NCBI GenBank assembly: GCA_018398765.1
Contig: JAHBMJ010005008.1
Coordinates: 1-64,000, forward strand
DNA length: 64,000 bases
Origin: Chromera velia
Taxonomy: Eukaryota; Sar; Chromeraceae
Direction: 5' to 3'
Below, in pieces: positions 1-13,696 of this stretch. The notes beneath the pieces are model-generated. The model saw nothing but the letters and a program-made list of their open reading frames with translations, made no database searches and had not been told where the DNA came from. A program made the translations under genes and the position numbers. The stretch's first letter is position 1, and each line of letters starts with the position of its first letter.

Positions 1-46
1 GTGGGTGGGTGGGGGTTTAATAGATTACTTTCTTTCTCTTCTTCCT

Positions 47-163
47 TCCTTGCCTGCGAGCCTGCCTGCGAGCCTGCCTGCGAGCCTGTCTGCTTGCGAG
101 CCTGTCTGCCTGCGAGCCTGTCTGCCTGCGAGCCTGTCTGCCTGCGAGCCTGTCTGCCTGCCT
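47..163. repeat. GCCTGCGA/GTCTGCCTGCGA minisatellite
   Basis: Tandem repeat of short units built from GCCTGC, GAGCCT and GTCTGC, just left of the first recognisable exon of the large surface-protein gene. It probably lies in an intron of that gene. Reading frames across it are Cys/Ala/Pro repeats and are not treated as coding. Confidence 0.85.
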
Positions 164-408
164 GGGTAGATGCGGTTCTTTTTCGTCTCTCTTCTTGTAT
201 TGTGACTTCGTTTCCAGCATCTGAAAAGTTTAACCCATTTGAGCAAAATGTCCTCATTGGCTTTGTCGCTAAACGACTTTTTCTCGTTGTTCTGTTCTTC
301 TAAATCGACTGACTGGGGCCACCAACAAAGGTCCACCTAGACAATTAGCAGATCTTGTATAGTCTCTCGCTTCATTTGCTGGCACATAAATACATCCTGC
401 AGAGGCAG

Positions 409-3400
409 ACGAGTGTGCACTCGCAACTCACGACTGCAACAGTCAAGCCAGCTGCAACGACACGCTCCTCTCCTTCACGTGCGCGTGCAACCTTGGCTTC
501 TTCGGGGACGGCGTGACCTGCTCAGGTAGGAAGGAGGGGGGCCTGAAAGGAGGCATTGGCTCTTTCTGTAGATGTGAAAGGGGGAACCGAGCAGACAGCC
601 GCCAGTAACGCCTCCGTGATAGAGACTTTTCCTTTTTGGCAGCCGCAGCTGTTCATTGTTTCTCACGCAGAACAGACATTTCCGTCTCCGTCTGATGATG
701 TGCACTTTCTGCGCGCTGTCTAGCTGTGGACTGCGTCTTTGGCCGTCTATGTTTCTGCGTGTATACTGCATTTGTGCAGACGTTACTGAGTGCACCCTCA
801 GCCAGCACAATTGTGACTCGGATGCGACGTGTGTGGAGTCGATAGGGTCCTTTTCCTGTCAGTGCAACACCGGATTCAGAGACGATGTGGGGGCCAATAT
901 GACAGCGGGACTCGCTTGCACCGGTAGGTCGGCTTGGTGGTCTCTCTCGTTTCACTTAAAGTCTGTTTGATTTACATTCCACCTCATGTCCAATAGTTGT
1001 GAGGACTCGCATGTCGACAGGCCCATTCTACTAAGCCCGTTTCTTCATTATGACCGGCAGGCTGTTCCATCCAATCTGTTTGTGTACAATTAATTTTGTA
1101 TTCATTCATTTGTGTGAAAGTGCAGACATCAACGAGTGTGTCGAGAATACCCATGCATGCGGCGGCCTCTGTTACAACTCCCACGGCAGCTTTGCCTGCG
1201 ATTGCCAGGAAGGGTACTACATCCAGCTCGTGGATTATGATTGCTTAGGTCAGAAAAGTAGCCTTCCCATGGGGCATCAGAAATGTGAATGAATGTGTGA
1301 TCTCTGTCGAGAGGGAACTCATGCAGGCCTTTCGCAGAGCGTTCCTTCCAGTGTTTGAGTGGCAACAGAAAGGAACCTTAGAAGTTTATTGTCGACAGGA
1401 AACAGAGAAGAGAAACGTCTTTCGATCTCTCTCCGTCGTCATTGCTTTTGGCTATTAAGAGTTACTCTTTGCGCGTTGAGGCGGAGTCGTCTCTTTCCGT
1501 ATACTGTCAGAAAAACCTTCGTTCAAAGCACGTTAAACTTTCCATGTTCAATGCACCGTTGCGAGCGCCGAGGCACTCCAACGTTGCCGACCACTACTAC
1601 GTACAACACCACAAAGATACATGCCTGTGACCTCCCATCTCCATCTTTTCTTTGCTCTCTCTGACTGCAGACAGGAATGAGTGCGCGGAGGAGACCGACA
1701 ACTGCGATCCCACTTTGGGCTTGTGCTCCAACTCTGTCGGATCCTTCGAGTGCTCCTGTGTGACGGGGTACGGGATCGGGTCGGACAACGCTACCTGCCT
1801 CGGTGAGTCGTCTATGTACCGTCCTCATGTCTGCACTTAATTCTTCATTCATGTCTGAGGTCAAGAAGGCATCGGACAAAACTCCCGCGATGAAGTGGTA
1901 TGGATGAAAGCAGATCGAGATGCGTTCATTGAGAGCTTGCGTGCATATTTGGTAGTCGGGTGAAATGTGCAAGAAGAGAAATAAGTGGGAAGTAATTGCA
2001 GACAAGGAAACGAATGACAGACAGAATTTATTTCTCTCTCTAAAACTGCAGCCACTCAGAGGAAGATGACGTGCCATCACCTTAAGTCTTGGCTGCACTT
2101 TATGTTTTTGTTCCCAAAAGACTCCGCTATTCCTCCACCGATTCTGTACACTTTTGTCTCTCCTCCTTTCTTGCAGACGTTGATGAATGTGCGAGTGGCG
2201 TGCACAATTGCGACCCTGTGGCGGTGTGTGCGAATAATGCTGGGTCGTTCACGTGTGCGTGTCCGCCCATGTTTGCGGGATCTGGATTGTTCTGCGTCGG
2301 TAGGTTGGATGAGTTGTTGTCTGTGACACCGTGTGTGTTTTTGGGTTTGCCCTCTTGCACTCCTTTGCAAACTGCCATGCTTCAGTTCCTCTTGCATGTC
2401 CTCCCTTCTCCTTTTCTTTCGCCTCATTCACTCCCGTTCCTTTCTCTCGCTTTGTGCGATCTGTTCTTCTACTTGAGGGGACTGGGCCGTCATGCAATGC
2501 CGATTCCATTCATGAAGGAAATCTTTCGCGTCCTCTTTCCACCACCTTATCTCATCTCCTCATCTACCTTCATTTTTCTTCCCCTTTTCAGCTGCCACCC
2601 AAGCGTCCTGCGGATCTGCCACGACGCTGACAAAGACCGTGGTATCTCCAGGAGCCCTCCCGAGCCATCCGTGTAACTTCAACCCTTCAGATCCCGCCAA
2701 CGTATTCAGATTCTTTGTGCCCACACCCGATCCACAGACAAACCAGGACAGACCCCTTCGTACTCTGAGGATCACTCCAGATCCTTCTCTCTGTGGAGGG
2801 GGGGGGTCGGGGGTTGATGTGGCCCTGGCACTCGAGGTCGGGTTGGAGAGCCAAATGGGCCCCTCCAGCAACCAGAGTTGCGTCGCCACAGCAGCGACCT
2901 GCGGTTCTGTTGTTCTGAGCCTTCCGCCCCTGCTTAGCAGCCTGGCAGGGATCGGGAATGCGTCATTGGGTGCAAACGAGACGGATTGGTCTGAGACGCT
3001 CGGTGGAGCTTTCTTCAGTCTTCGTCTTTCGAGACCTTCAGGGTCTGTCGGCACTTCATTGGTTAGAGCGTCTGTGGGTGTGGGGTGTGCATGCACAGCC
3101 CCTCTAGAGGTCGAAGATGACATCTGCGGTCAGTCGAAGGGAAAGAGGGGACGCAGACGAAAACTGCATACCGATGCATGTAAAATAGTGTGGGTCAAGA
3201 GCTGCAGGTATAAGTGCATGCACTGGCCCTCTCATAGGCCCTCGGTTTTATTCCAAAAAAAGAAAAACATCACAGAAAGCCAAGCACCCGGCCTGATATA
3301 ACTCTTGTGCTGTTTTCGTACTCACAGGCTGGCTTCTCTCTCGCGTCTCCCTTCTTGCTTCTTTGCAGTTCTCAACGAGTGCAGCCAGATCGGCGCCTTC

Positions 3401-3602
3401 GGGTGCAGTGTCAGGGTGGATCCTCTGACTGGCAACTGGACTCAGTCGGCGTCCTGTCATGAGAACCCGACGTCGTTCTCCTGCAAATGCGTTGAGGGGT
3501 ACACGGACAGATTCTCGGATGGGAAGTTCTGTGAAGGTCAGTCAATCGGGTTTTTTCTTCTACTCGCTTCCTTCCTTCCTTCCTTCCTTCCTTCCTTTCT
3601 TC

Positions 3603-3639
<37 letters not shown>

Positions 3640-4279
3640 TTCCTTTCTTTCTTCCTTTCTTTCTTTCTTTCTTTCATTCATTCATTCATTCATTCATTCA
3701 TTCATTTGTGCATTCGTTTATGCGTTCATTCATTTTTTAATGCATTCATTCATTCATTCATTCATTCATTCATTCACGTATTCATTTGCTCTTAATTTCT
3801 TCCTTCCTTCCTGCCTTTCTCTCACCTTTCCTCTCCCTCTGTCTTTTTCCTATGGCTGTCTCCTCCCGTCTCTCTCTGATTCTCTTGTGTTAATCTGCAC
3901 TCTTCGCGGGCTTCACTCTGACCCTTGCTTGCTCCACTGAATTGAATTCTGCAGCTGCACTTTGTGAGAACCAGCCGCCATCAACGCTTGCGGGTGGAGA
4001 GGTCACCTTCCGATCCGGTATCGAGACAGCCACTACGGGGGCTGTTGCCAAGTACTCCTGCCTCCCCGGGTACATGCTGAACACGGGGGGGAAGAGTGTG
4101 GTCCTTGAGTGTGAGGGCAGTGGGAGAGGGACTGCATCCTGGCCTGCCCTCTCTTCCCTCGAGTGCATTCGTCAGTCTTGCATGAAGAGGCCCCCCCTCT
4201 CTTCTTTGGGCTGTATGGCTTTTTCCTTTGTCACCTGCACGCTGTCCTTCCTTCCAAGATGCACAGAGAGGAATCTTCC

Positions 4280-4317
<38 letters not shown>

Positions 4318-6131
4318 GTATGTATGTGTGTGTGAGAGTGTGTGTATGTGCGTGCGTGCTTGCGTGCGTGCGTGCGTGCGAGAGAGAGAGACAGAGACAG
4401 AAACAGAGACAGAAACAGAGACAGAAACAGAAAGTGCGCAATTGTAAAAAGAGGGAGCGTGGGAGTGACAGTAATGTTGAAAAAACATCCGTCCAACTAA
4501 TTGTGCTGAAAGTGTTGGTGCATTACCTCTGCGCAGCCACCGAATGCGGAGGCACTGCCCCAACAACCCCATCCGGAGGAACGATGGACCCCCCGCTGCC
4601 TCCAGACGGCATTTCGTGGAAGGTTGGAGACTCTGTCAAATTCAGGTCAGTCAGCGGGATAACAATTTGTTCTTCTTGGTTATATGTCAATAGACAGAAG
4701 CAAAGAAAAGTAGCGGAATTATTTTGGCGGACTGTTGGATTAATTTGCAAGTGTTAGAAGCAGATCAGCGATCGCGCTCCATGCAGCAGAACCGAGGAGA
4801 TACTCCATCGAGTCTTCGTGAAAAAGAATGGTCACTTTCTGTCCTGTGCCCGTTTCCTCATGTTCACCTGCAGCTGTGGAGACGGACACGTGCAGACAGG
4901 GGGGACATCGTTCACTTGTGGGGGGATCGAGGGGGCGGATCCTCCTACGTCTGTGTGGCCTCTCATCGATGCAGACTGCCTACGTGAGTACATGCAAGGG
5001 AGCTAGAGGATGAAGGGGAATCGGGTTTCTGCTCGAAGAACCCTCTAGTGTGCACTCCATATGCTGCAATCTCTTCCAGTATTTTTCTTTGCTATCCCAC
5101 TATGCAAATGCACTCTTCTGTCTGCGTCCTGCACGGAGACGTCGTGCAACTGCGTGGCTGCCTGCCTGTGTGCGTTCGTGGACAGAAGAATTCAGATGTA
5201 CAAGCAGGATTGTCTAGCTCGATGTGTGCATATGTGTGTATGAATGTATAGTGGGTGTAAGAAAGAGTGTATTTGTGCATGGGTGAATGCAGCCTCCATC
5301 TGTGAGGGAGATGAACCAGAACCTCCCAAGGGGGGGTTTCTGGATCCTTCTGGGCCTGCAGACGGTCTGAATTGGAGATGTGGGGAGAGCGTTCGGTTTG
5401 TGTGCCCTCCTGGAACTTCGCTCTCGGGTGACGTTTCAAGAAATTGCGCTCCTCGGATAGGATCCCACAGGGCCTTTTGGTCACCTGTTCTGATTGGAAA
5501 ACCGGAATGCATAGGTGAGTGAGGGAGCCACTGTGATCTGCCGGGTCTCTCTTTCTACACATGCGCCTACCACTGAAGCACTGAACTTATGCAAGGGAAA
5601 TTTGTATCAAACTATAGAAGTACACGCACCGCTACTTGATCCAAAGACATGAAGGCACTCCGTGTTCACCACCGTCTCTCGATGTGTTCCTTCCTCACTG
5701 CGTACGTGCAGACAGCCTGCCTCCTCTATTGGAGTGTCCAGAAGAGGAGCTCCTGGAGATGGAGGCCCGTACCCCGACTGCACGATTCGTCTCGCTACCG
5801 AAGTCTGTGACCGTGTCGGACTCTCTCCTGGAAACCGTCACCGTTTTTCCTCAATTGCCCGTGTCTGTGGATGCAGAGGGAACTAAGGTGACAGTCACTG
5901 GGAGGGACCAGGCAGGAAACGAAAACTCCTGCACTTTTTTGGCACGAGCCATCGGTCAGTCGGAAACCCTCTACAGGGATGCTTTGTGTTGCATCTTGAA
6001 TTGTGAAAGCCAGAACAGGAAAGATAGGCGTATCTCAGCTTTCTTCATGCATTCCTCTTCTGTTCATCTTTCTCACAGCAGAGATTATTGTCCCTTTGTT
6101 TTTCTTGGTCTCCATCTTTTCTTCATTCTTG

Positions 6132-6167
<36 letters not shown>

Positions 6168-9100
6168 CTCTGGTGTGCCTGCCTGCAGACGCCGAGGCCC
6201 CCGATGTCTTCTGCCCCCCTCCCATCAACAGAAAACAGGAAATGGACGCACCCCTGAGGGTCGACTTCCCTCCTGTCCCCTTCATTGCCGACAACGCAGA
6301 CCCGAAAGAAGACATCAGCGTCTCCTTCAACCCCCCTAGCGGGACCGCCTTTCCCTCAGGGTTCTGGAAGGTCACAGTGACGGCCACGGACAGATCGGGT
6401 AACCAGGGCTCCTGCGCCTTTCCTGTTGACGTCTCTGAGTGCCCATCTGGGTCATGGAGGCACACAGAATACAGTCCTTGCTTGTGCAGGTGAGTGGATG
6501 CATGGATATGTGAGAATGCAAAAGATCCTCTGGACACGACGTGTTCTTTTCGTGCCTTTCATCTTTTCAGAGGTCTTTGATACTTTTAGGAAGCATCGTG
6601 ATGCTGAAGGAGATCGTGAACATCTTTCTGTGTTCAGTAGATTCCAAAGCGATGTTGAGAGGACGCTGTGTGTAGACTAGACCGACCTGTTTGGGACATG
6701 AAAGGATGCGGATTTACACTGTTCCCGCTGCTCGCGTGTACAAAGATTTTGCTTCTTCCAATGTTTGTTTTTTGTTCTTCCTGTGTGATTGCAGAGACGG
6801 TTTCTGGCAGGACCTCAGAGGGCTGGATCGGGGCCCCGGAAAGTTTTTCAACAGAACAGCAATGGCGCCTGTCTGCGTCGCCTGCCCTCAAAACGCCCGG
6901 ACTGCGCCTGACAGTCGGCACCCGTCTGCGTGCTTTTGCGAAGAAGGGTACTACTTTGTGCCCTTGCTGACAAAGACAAACGCAGACAAATACGATGAGG
7001 AAGCGGCTCACTTTGGAATTTTGGGGGATCCCGAGAGAGAGGACTGGGAGGAGTCGGTGTTTGAGGCTTTCCGACTCGGAAGGTGCCAGCCGTGCCCCCG
7101 ACGGTCCCGTTGTCCCATGCGCCCACTTGACCCCAGGTCCGCAAACAGACGGACGCTCTCTTCAGTCTCCGTCCCTTCCTTTGTACGTTGGTTGGAAGAG
7201 GACCAGAAGGAAATTGAAGAAGAAGAGGATCCTGAGAGAGACCCGTTGGAAGATAGGGTGTTTGACCTCTCTGACCACTCCCGACCTGCGCCTGCTGTGG
7301 GGTACGTGGTTGCGAGGAAGGCACCAGACGCGGTCGTTGTGGAGTGCCCAAAGTTCGGCACATGTCTGGAGAGTGATGATGGGCCTGTGTGTGCGAGGGG
7401 CATGAGAGGGGTCAGTCAGGAAAGTTGACAATCAGATCAACCTTCAATAAAACACACATCAGTTTGAGTCCCCAGGAGTTGCACATCCAGTGTTCTTTTC
7501 TTTTTCGGTCTGTGACTTTGCATAACCCTCTGTGAGGATGTCTGAAAGTGTCGTTACTTTCCTGCTTTTTGATCAATACCTTGTGTGTGTGTATATATAT
7601 ATGTACGTGCACTAATGCTCCTTCCTACTTTGCTCTCATCCCCCTGCAGCCCGTGTGCAGTCAGTGCGAGAGAGGCTATTTCACGTCTGCTTCTACGGGA
7701 GTCTGCGAGAGGTGTCCTTCTATTCTGATCTCATCGGTTTTCCTTGCGATCAGCTTTCTGAGTCTCCAGGGCCTCGTGCTCTTCTACTCATACCTCAATG
7801 TTCCTCCTCTGGATGGCAACGAGAAAACGCACATTGTTGCGATTCGAATCTTGGTCAACCACCAATCCCTCTTGTCTATGATTGGCATCGTGGAGACTTG
7901 GAGGATGGTGGTGGCTGATAATTGGAGATTCTTGTGGAATTTGGTGCCAAGACTGCCCTGGTGGCTCCACATGGTTGAAGTAGAGTGTGTCGCCGACCCG
8001 CTGCTCAGAGCAGCAGGGTGGACCGACACGGACGACATCTTCTTCTTCGTCCGCCTGTTTGAAGTCGCCAAGGTTGTGGCGTCTGCGCTTTTCCTCTTTC
8101 TGATGGGACCTGTGTTGGTCTTCGGTGCAAATCTGCGCCGATCTCTAGTAACTTTCAATGCAAGAAGACGGCAAGGACGTACTTTAAGGAATCTGACTGG
8201 CAAGATGAAAGGTGAAACTTTGAATGAGAGCAGCGAAGATGGAAGTGGCTGGACGTCAACAGACGGTGAGGATGCAGGGGATGGGGAGGGGGGCATTGAG
8301 GAGAGAAAAGGAAAAGCTTTGGGGATTCGGCAAGTTCAAATGATTAGTGAGAGTGAGAGACGACAGCTGTGGACTGAGGGATGTCGCCGAGAAAGTCAGA
8401 AGAGGATTTTGGGAACTTGGAGATACCTTTTTCCTCAGACTGACGCTGCTCTGGGGAGAGGGGGTCGATCAGAGGAAGACGGGTTTTTTTCCTGGTTCTG
8501 TCGAGTTCTGGGAGGTGTGTGTGCAGACACTTTAACTGTCTGGATTGTTCTTTACTTCCTCACATTCGAATCTGTACTGGAGGCGTTGGTTCTCCTCGTG
8601 CGTTGTGACTCCCTCGCACAGTCTCTGCCTCCACGTGTGGCATCAGCACCATCTGTCCTGTGCGACTCACCCACGTATGCAAAATGGTTGCCCGTGGTTG
8701 TCTTCTGCATCCTCATTTTCGGGTTGGTCGTCCCTCTGGCTCTGGGGGTGTCCATCTTTGTTGGCGCCCGCAACGTGGCCCCACTCGAGAATCGTGCCAA
8801 GCGTCCGCAGTTTCGCCGGCGCTTCGGAGCATTGATCCAGGGATTTCGGTCGGATTTCTTCTGGTGGGAAATCCTGACGATCTGCCGCAAGCTGGCGATG
8901 CAGGCAGCGAGTGCGTTCTACATAGGGACTGACTCGCGAGCACGGCTCTACCAGGTGTTCTTCATTGGGCTCGGAAGTCTGCTGTTGCAGTTGAGACTGC
9001 AGCCTTTCAGCAAGCAGGACAGGAACGTGTTGAATGACCTGGAGACGTTTGCGTTGAGCGTCTGGCTCCTGTCTATCCTCGCGTTTGAGGTTGGTCTTGG

Positions 9101-12100
9101 TCTCAGACGGTGTGTGCACGTTTTTTCATTTACCCTCAAGTTGCTTTAAGTTTGCCATCTCTATGTCCCTAGACGGCCATCGTAGCTCTCTCTCACAACG
9201 GAACGTCACAATTCATAAACAGTCTTTGTGCTCAGTCACACGAAGACTTTGCCTGGAAGGAGTACTGCAACACATAAGCTGATTGTTTGTCATGGTCATT
9301 TATCTAATTTCTTTTTCTTTTGCTGCCTTTCTTCTCTCCTGCTTTTGTTTTGTGTGCAGGCAGGAACATACGCCTCCCTCCGACCGGAGCAGAACGCCAT
9401 GATCTTGGTGTTCATTGTCGTTGCCAACTTCGGTTTCATTTTCCACGGCATTCTGGTGATCGTCCTGGGGTGGTCTGTTGACTTTTTCTTCGTCCTCCAA
9501 AATCTCATGGAAGGAGAGGAGGCAGCAGAACTGATCGACAATTGGTTCGCAAGGCAGGCGACGGTTATTGGTCTGCCTGTCTTGAGGATTCTCCTTTACA
9601 GACCCTATTTTCGTCTCCTGAACCCCATACTAGAGAGACCAACAGTCGGCCTGCTTCCCGAAGAAAAAGGGGGGAAGGAAGCGGCGGGTTGGCAGAGTTT
9701 TGAAGTGGAAGAAAGAAAGAGAGACACCGGTCTGACGGGTGCTTTTGAGATTGGGAGTGAGGGTGTGTTGGATGGGGAGGAACGAACTACAGATGCCTCT
9801 GCAATCAGAGAAGCATCGGTCAGACTGAGGGAGGTATTTGAGGCAGCCGAAATGTGGTGGCTTCAGACGACCTCCCCAGACTCAAAAACCAACGACCCAA
9901 ACAAAGACCGGACAGTCCATTTGCTCCATCGCTTACGAACAGGTCTGCCTCCTGATATATCCCACAGAGGCAGAGAGAGAGACAGGAGACGGTCACTTCG
10001 GACGTGCGTCCATTTTGAGGAATTTCTCTTACGATGGGCGTTTGTGTGTTGTGTGCGTTTGGAGACGGACGAGAGTCTCCGTGTGTCTGCAGAGGAGTCG
10101 AATGACTTTGATGAGCTCCTGCTCACCGCTCAGAGACTTCTCAGACCATCCGTTGACCCTGAGAACCACCCTCTTGCAGCGTGTGTTGAGACAAAGAGGG
10201 AAAGCCTCCTTCTGACTGCCCATCCTCCCTCGATTTCTCTTCCCTTTTTCTTTTCCCGTCAACAGACCGGTGGGCGAGGGGGATCAAGGGAGGCTCAAAA
10301 ACTTGCAGGGGAAGAGGAAAAAGGAAATGAAGGAGAGGAACAAGAAGAGGAGGAGGAGGAGGAGGAGGAAGGTGACACGAGTCCTCTTGTGTCCCCCAAT
10401 CGCAGAAAGAATGTTGGGGATCTTCAGTCAGGAAGAGGGAGGGGGGATGCTTCTCCTGTCTCTCCTGAGAGCTGGAAGGGAAAGCGGGCAGAACTTGAAG
10501 AAGATGAGGTCACGTCACAAAAGGCCTCTGTCTCTTTTGCTCCCTCAAATAATCCAAAGAGCCCTTCTGCAGGCTGTGTTCGCCTTCGGAGGGGGGCATT
10601 CCGAATATGCGGAAAAGAGTGGGTTCCTCTCATTCGCCAGCCGCAAAGAAAAAGAAGAGGATCACTTGGGACAACGTCGGGTGTCGTTTTTTCTAAGACG
10701 GCGACCTTCCGGCAGAATTCATCTGAGGGATTCAGGCGTCGATCAATACCTTCCCTTTCGCCCTCCAACAACAAGAGGTTCATTGAGGTCGAATCGAAAC
10801 GAGGCATACCGTCTCGAAACTTCTTGTCCAGATTCCAAACTTTTGGAGCGACCCACGCCGGGCAAAAAAGTGATTCTCAAAGGGGTTTGCTGCATTCGAC
10901 AACGATGAATCGTCGGCATTTTGGGGCAGTTGAGGGGACTGGGGATGGTCATCAGAAGACGATCTTTGGATTTGAGCTTCCCAGAGTCGTGTCTTCTTCT
11001 GGGTTTCCGTTCGACACCCTCACACTCTGCAAAGTTGGGGCAGCATTTTTTGAAGACGAAAAGGAAGAAGAAGAGGATGAAGCAATGGCGGACGGCGGAA
11101 AAGAGGGGGGAAATCTCGGTGGGAAAGAGGGGATGGGAAAGCTCGTGAAAGTGCCGAGTTTAGTCCCGAAAGGTAACAGTGAAAAGCTCCGACAGAGACT
11201 GAGTGTGGACTCGGTGGTGTCTGCCCTTTGGGTGTTCTTCAAGATGCACCCGGCTGTGGCTGTTTGGGTCCGTCCCTCTGCTTCTCCAGCTTTTTTTTGT
11301 GTGTATGTATGCCTCTCGATCTGTGAGAAAAATAATGTTCTTCTTCTGTGGCGATCAGTGCACGTGGGGATAGAAAGAGCTGCCCGAGGAGGAAGACCGA
11401 TTCTCTCACATTTGTTCTCTCGGTCTCTGCCGTTGCTTCCTTTGTGATTCCTGGAACGGTGCAGTACCTCTCCAGAGTGCTGGGACTGCATGAATCAACA
11501 AGTCTCTGAAAACCGACATTTTGTTCCATCCCGCCTTCTGCCTTCTCTATCGGCATCGTCTATTTGATGTTCTGCCTGTCCAGCCGTTTCAGCATGCATT
11601 TTTTTGATTCGTGTCCTGCAGCACTACTTTGCCTTCCTGGCCGCCAAGAAAGCCCGCGAGAACCGCAACGCCCTTGGAATGTGGATGCCGCACCTGATCT
11701 CTGGGGTCTCTGCAGTGAACCCCGCAGAGAACGAGGCAGACGCTATCTACCACGTGACGGAGGGGAGACAGGGGCGGAAGAAGTTCTTCCTGCAGCCAAG
11801 AATGTTGGTTTCTCATCGAGGTGTGGTCTCTGTGGGGTCGATTTGGAGACGGCAGGGGGAGGAGGGCCAAGGAAGTGACGACAGACGATTCGTTCGGATT
11901 GTCGATGACGAGAACGAAGAGACACAGAAGAAGCTTATTCGGGACTATTCGTATGTCTGCCTTCCTCTCCTTGATGCTTATGGGAACCTCCAAAATATCC
12001 GAAGCGTCCCCAATTCGGGAGGAGAGCTCCCTCTCACTTGCGGTTTGAATGGATTGCCCGTTCTGCATGTGTGGATGCGCATGTCAGAGGGGAGAGAGCT

Positions 12101-13696
12101 GGTGGAGACACCTCTGGATCGCCTTGTTGGAAAAAGCGGAAAATCATTTGAAAAGATGGGGACAGGGAGAAGAGAAAGGCAGAGCTTCTCAGGATCTACC
12201 GCCGCGTTCAACGACCTCTTTGTTTCTTCCACAGGTGCTTTTACTCACAGTTTCGCCGAGTGGCTTCACCAGATTCCATTTCAGGGCTGCCTCGTTTGTT
12301 TCCTGCAATTTTCCTTTTTGTCTGGACAGTGCCAATTTTGACGTGTGGTCTGCGCCTCTTCACCTTCTTTTTACTTTGTTGGTCGCTTGCTTTCCTGCTG
12401 ACTCGCTTTTGTGTATCTGCACCTGTCCCTTCATTAAACTCTTCCCATATGCATGAATATTAAAGCAGGCGTCAATCGGTACCATCCGGTCCCACAAGAT
12501 TCCTCCGAGTCTGCATTGAAGACGAATTGGTCCAAACAAGAAGAATTGTACAGGCGGTCCCCTGGGCTGTCTGGCCAGCAACCTTCTCTGGATCTCTTGC
12601 AGGACAGGTGAGGGGGGGGTTAGATGGGCTTGTCTGGAGGAATTCTACAGATCGCTCATGGAGGAATTCTACAGATCATGGAGTGCATCCGAGTCTGATT
12701 GAATGTTGTCGGTAAAGAGGTAGTACATTTGTCTTGCTCTTAGGTTCATGCTATAGATCTGCTAATGGAAGCATTTTCGTTCTCTAGATTGAACGAGTGT
12801 ACCAGTAGTTGAGTGTTGTATGCTTCTGTCTGTCTACTTTTCACTTTCTCCATTTCGTTTTCTGCAGAGACCTGAACCTGACCGCAGCTGTCCATTCTAG
12901 ATCCCTCTCACACTGCGGATCGGAATCAAGAAATTTCGATTCTGAGTCTGCAAGAAGGAGCAGAGAAGAGAGGAGGGATGCCAAGTCTGGAAGTGAGGAG
13001 AGTGAAGAAGAAGAAGAGCATTCAAGTGACGATCCTTCCTCTCCTCTCACATCCTCTCGTCGACACAGACGTGCACTAAAGTCTCCACATTCCGCATCTT
13101 CCCGGAAGAACCCTCTCGGTTCTCCCTCACTCAGATTGTTTCCCTCGGCTCTCTTGTCCCCTCAGAGAATTATGGAGAGTCTGTCCCCGTCCGCCGCAAA
13201 AAACAAAAAAGCAGAAAACAGCCCAAAAGGCCAACCAAGTCTCCCCCATCCATCGTCTCCAAGAACTCCGCAAAAAGCAGGACCCTCCGCTTTTCATCCA
13301 ACCGCAATGTCTCCACGTCAACTGAAGCCCAAAGACAAGCCCCAAGACCTCTCTTCATCCTCTTCTTCGTCTCCGTCCTCCTCCTCCTCCTCCTCTTCCT
13401 CTTCTTCGAATTCCGACCCAGGAGGCTTAGAGGACGACGATGACTCCACCCCTGCCCTCTTGAAGGCAATGGAGGAAGAACGCACACCCACCCTCACCAA
13501 TTCGGCCACAAAACTACCAAGTGCCCCCCTCCCACCTCCACCCCCGCCTCCCAACTCCAGTACCGATGTACAGGTGCAAGGGGGCCAGGGACACCCACAG
13601 CCCCCCATGCAGGCAGCTTTGGATCTCTACCGCAGTGCCCGGATGGGCTCTCACGTGCAACACAGAGGAAGAGGACGGTCTTCTGGAAGGAATTGA
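409..13696 (+). CDS. Giant EGF/Sushi/HYR multi-pass membrane protein (5' end missing)
   Basis: Exons read by eye: 409-525, 780-923, 1126-1248, 1671-1802, 2177-2299, 2592-3128, 3369-3536, 3955-4170, 4537-4645, 4874-4983, 5293-5514, 5712-5954, 6189-6489, 6795-7410, 7650-~9089, 9360-~11231, 11622-12234, 12469-12607, 12868-13696. Joined they give about 2,683 codons ending in TGA. The ectodomain has six EGF-like modules (exons 1-5 and 7; several calcium-binding type with D-x-N/D-E-C starts), a Cys-poor insert (exon 6), three Sushi/CCP modules (exon 8; exons 9+10; exon 11) and two HYR-like modules (exons 12 and 13). A Cys-rich stretch resembling GCC2/GCC3 repeats follows (exon 14). Exons 15-16 carry about seven hydrophobic spans. 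Downstream is a long Ser/Glu/Pro-rich tail with no domain I recognise, which I infer is cytoplasmic. The role is probably cell-surface adhesion or sensing. The ends of exons 15 and 16 are the least certain junctions. The start codon lies upstream of the window. Confidence 0.8.
3569..3800. repeat. CTTC/CTTT/ATTC microsatellite in an intron
   Basis: About 230 bp of uninterrupted tetranucleotide repeats fill most of the intron between the EGF exon ending at 3536 and the first Sushi exon at 3955. Frames reading FLPSFL or SFIH through it are artefacts. Confidence 0.9.
4278..4432. repeat. CT, TG and GAGACAGAAACA simple repeats in an intron
   Basis: A CT run, a TGTG/TGCG run and a GAGACAGAAACA run follow one another in the intron between Sushi exons 3955-4170 and 4537-4645. 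No splice-compatible exon is seen inside. Confidence 0.85.
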
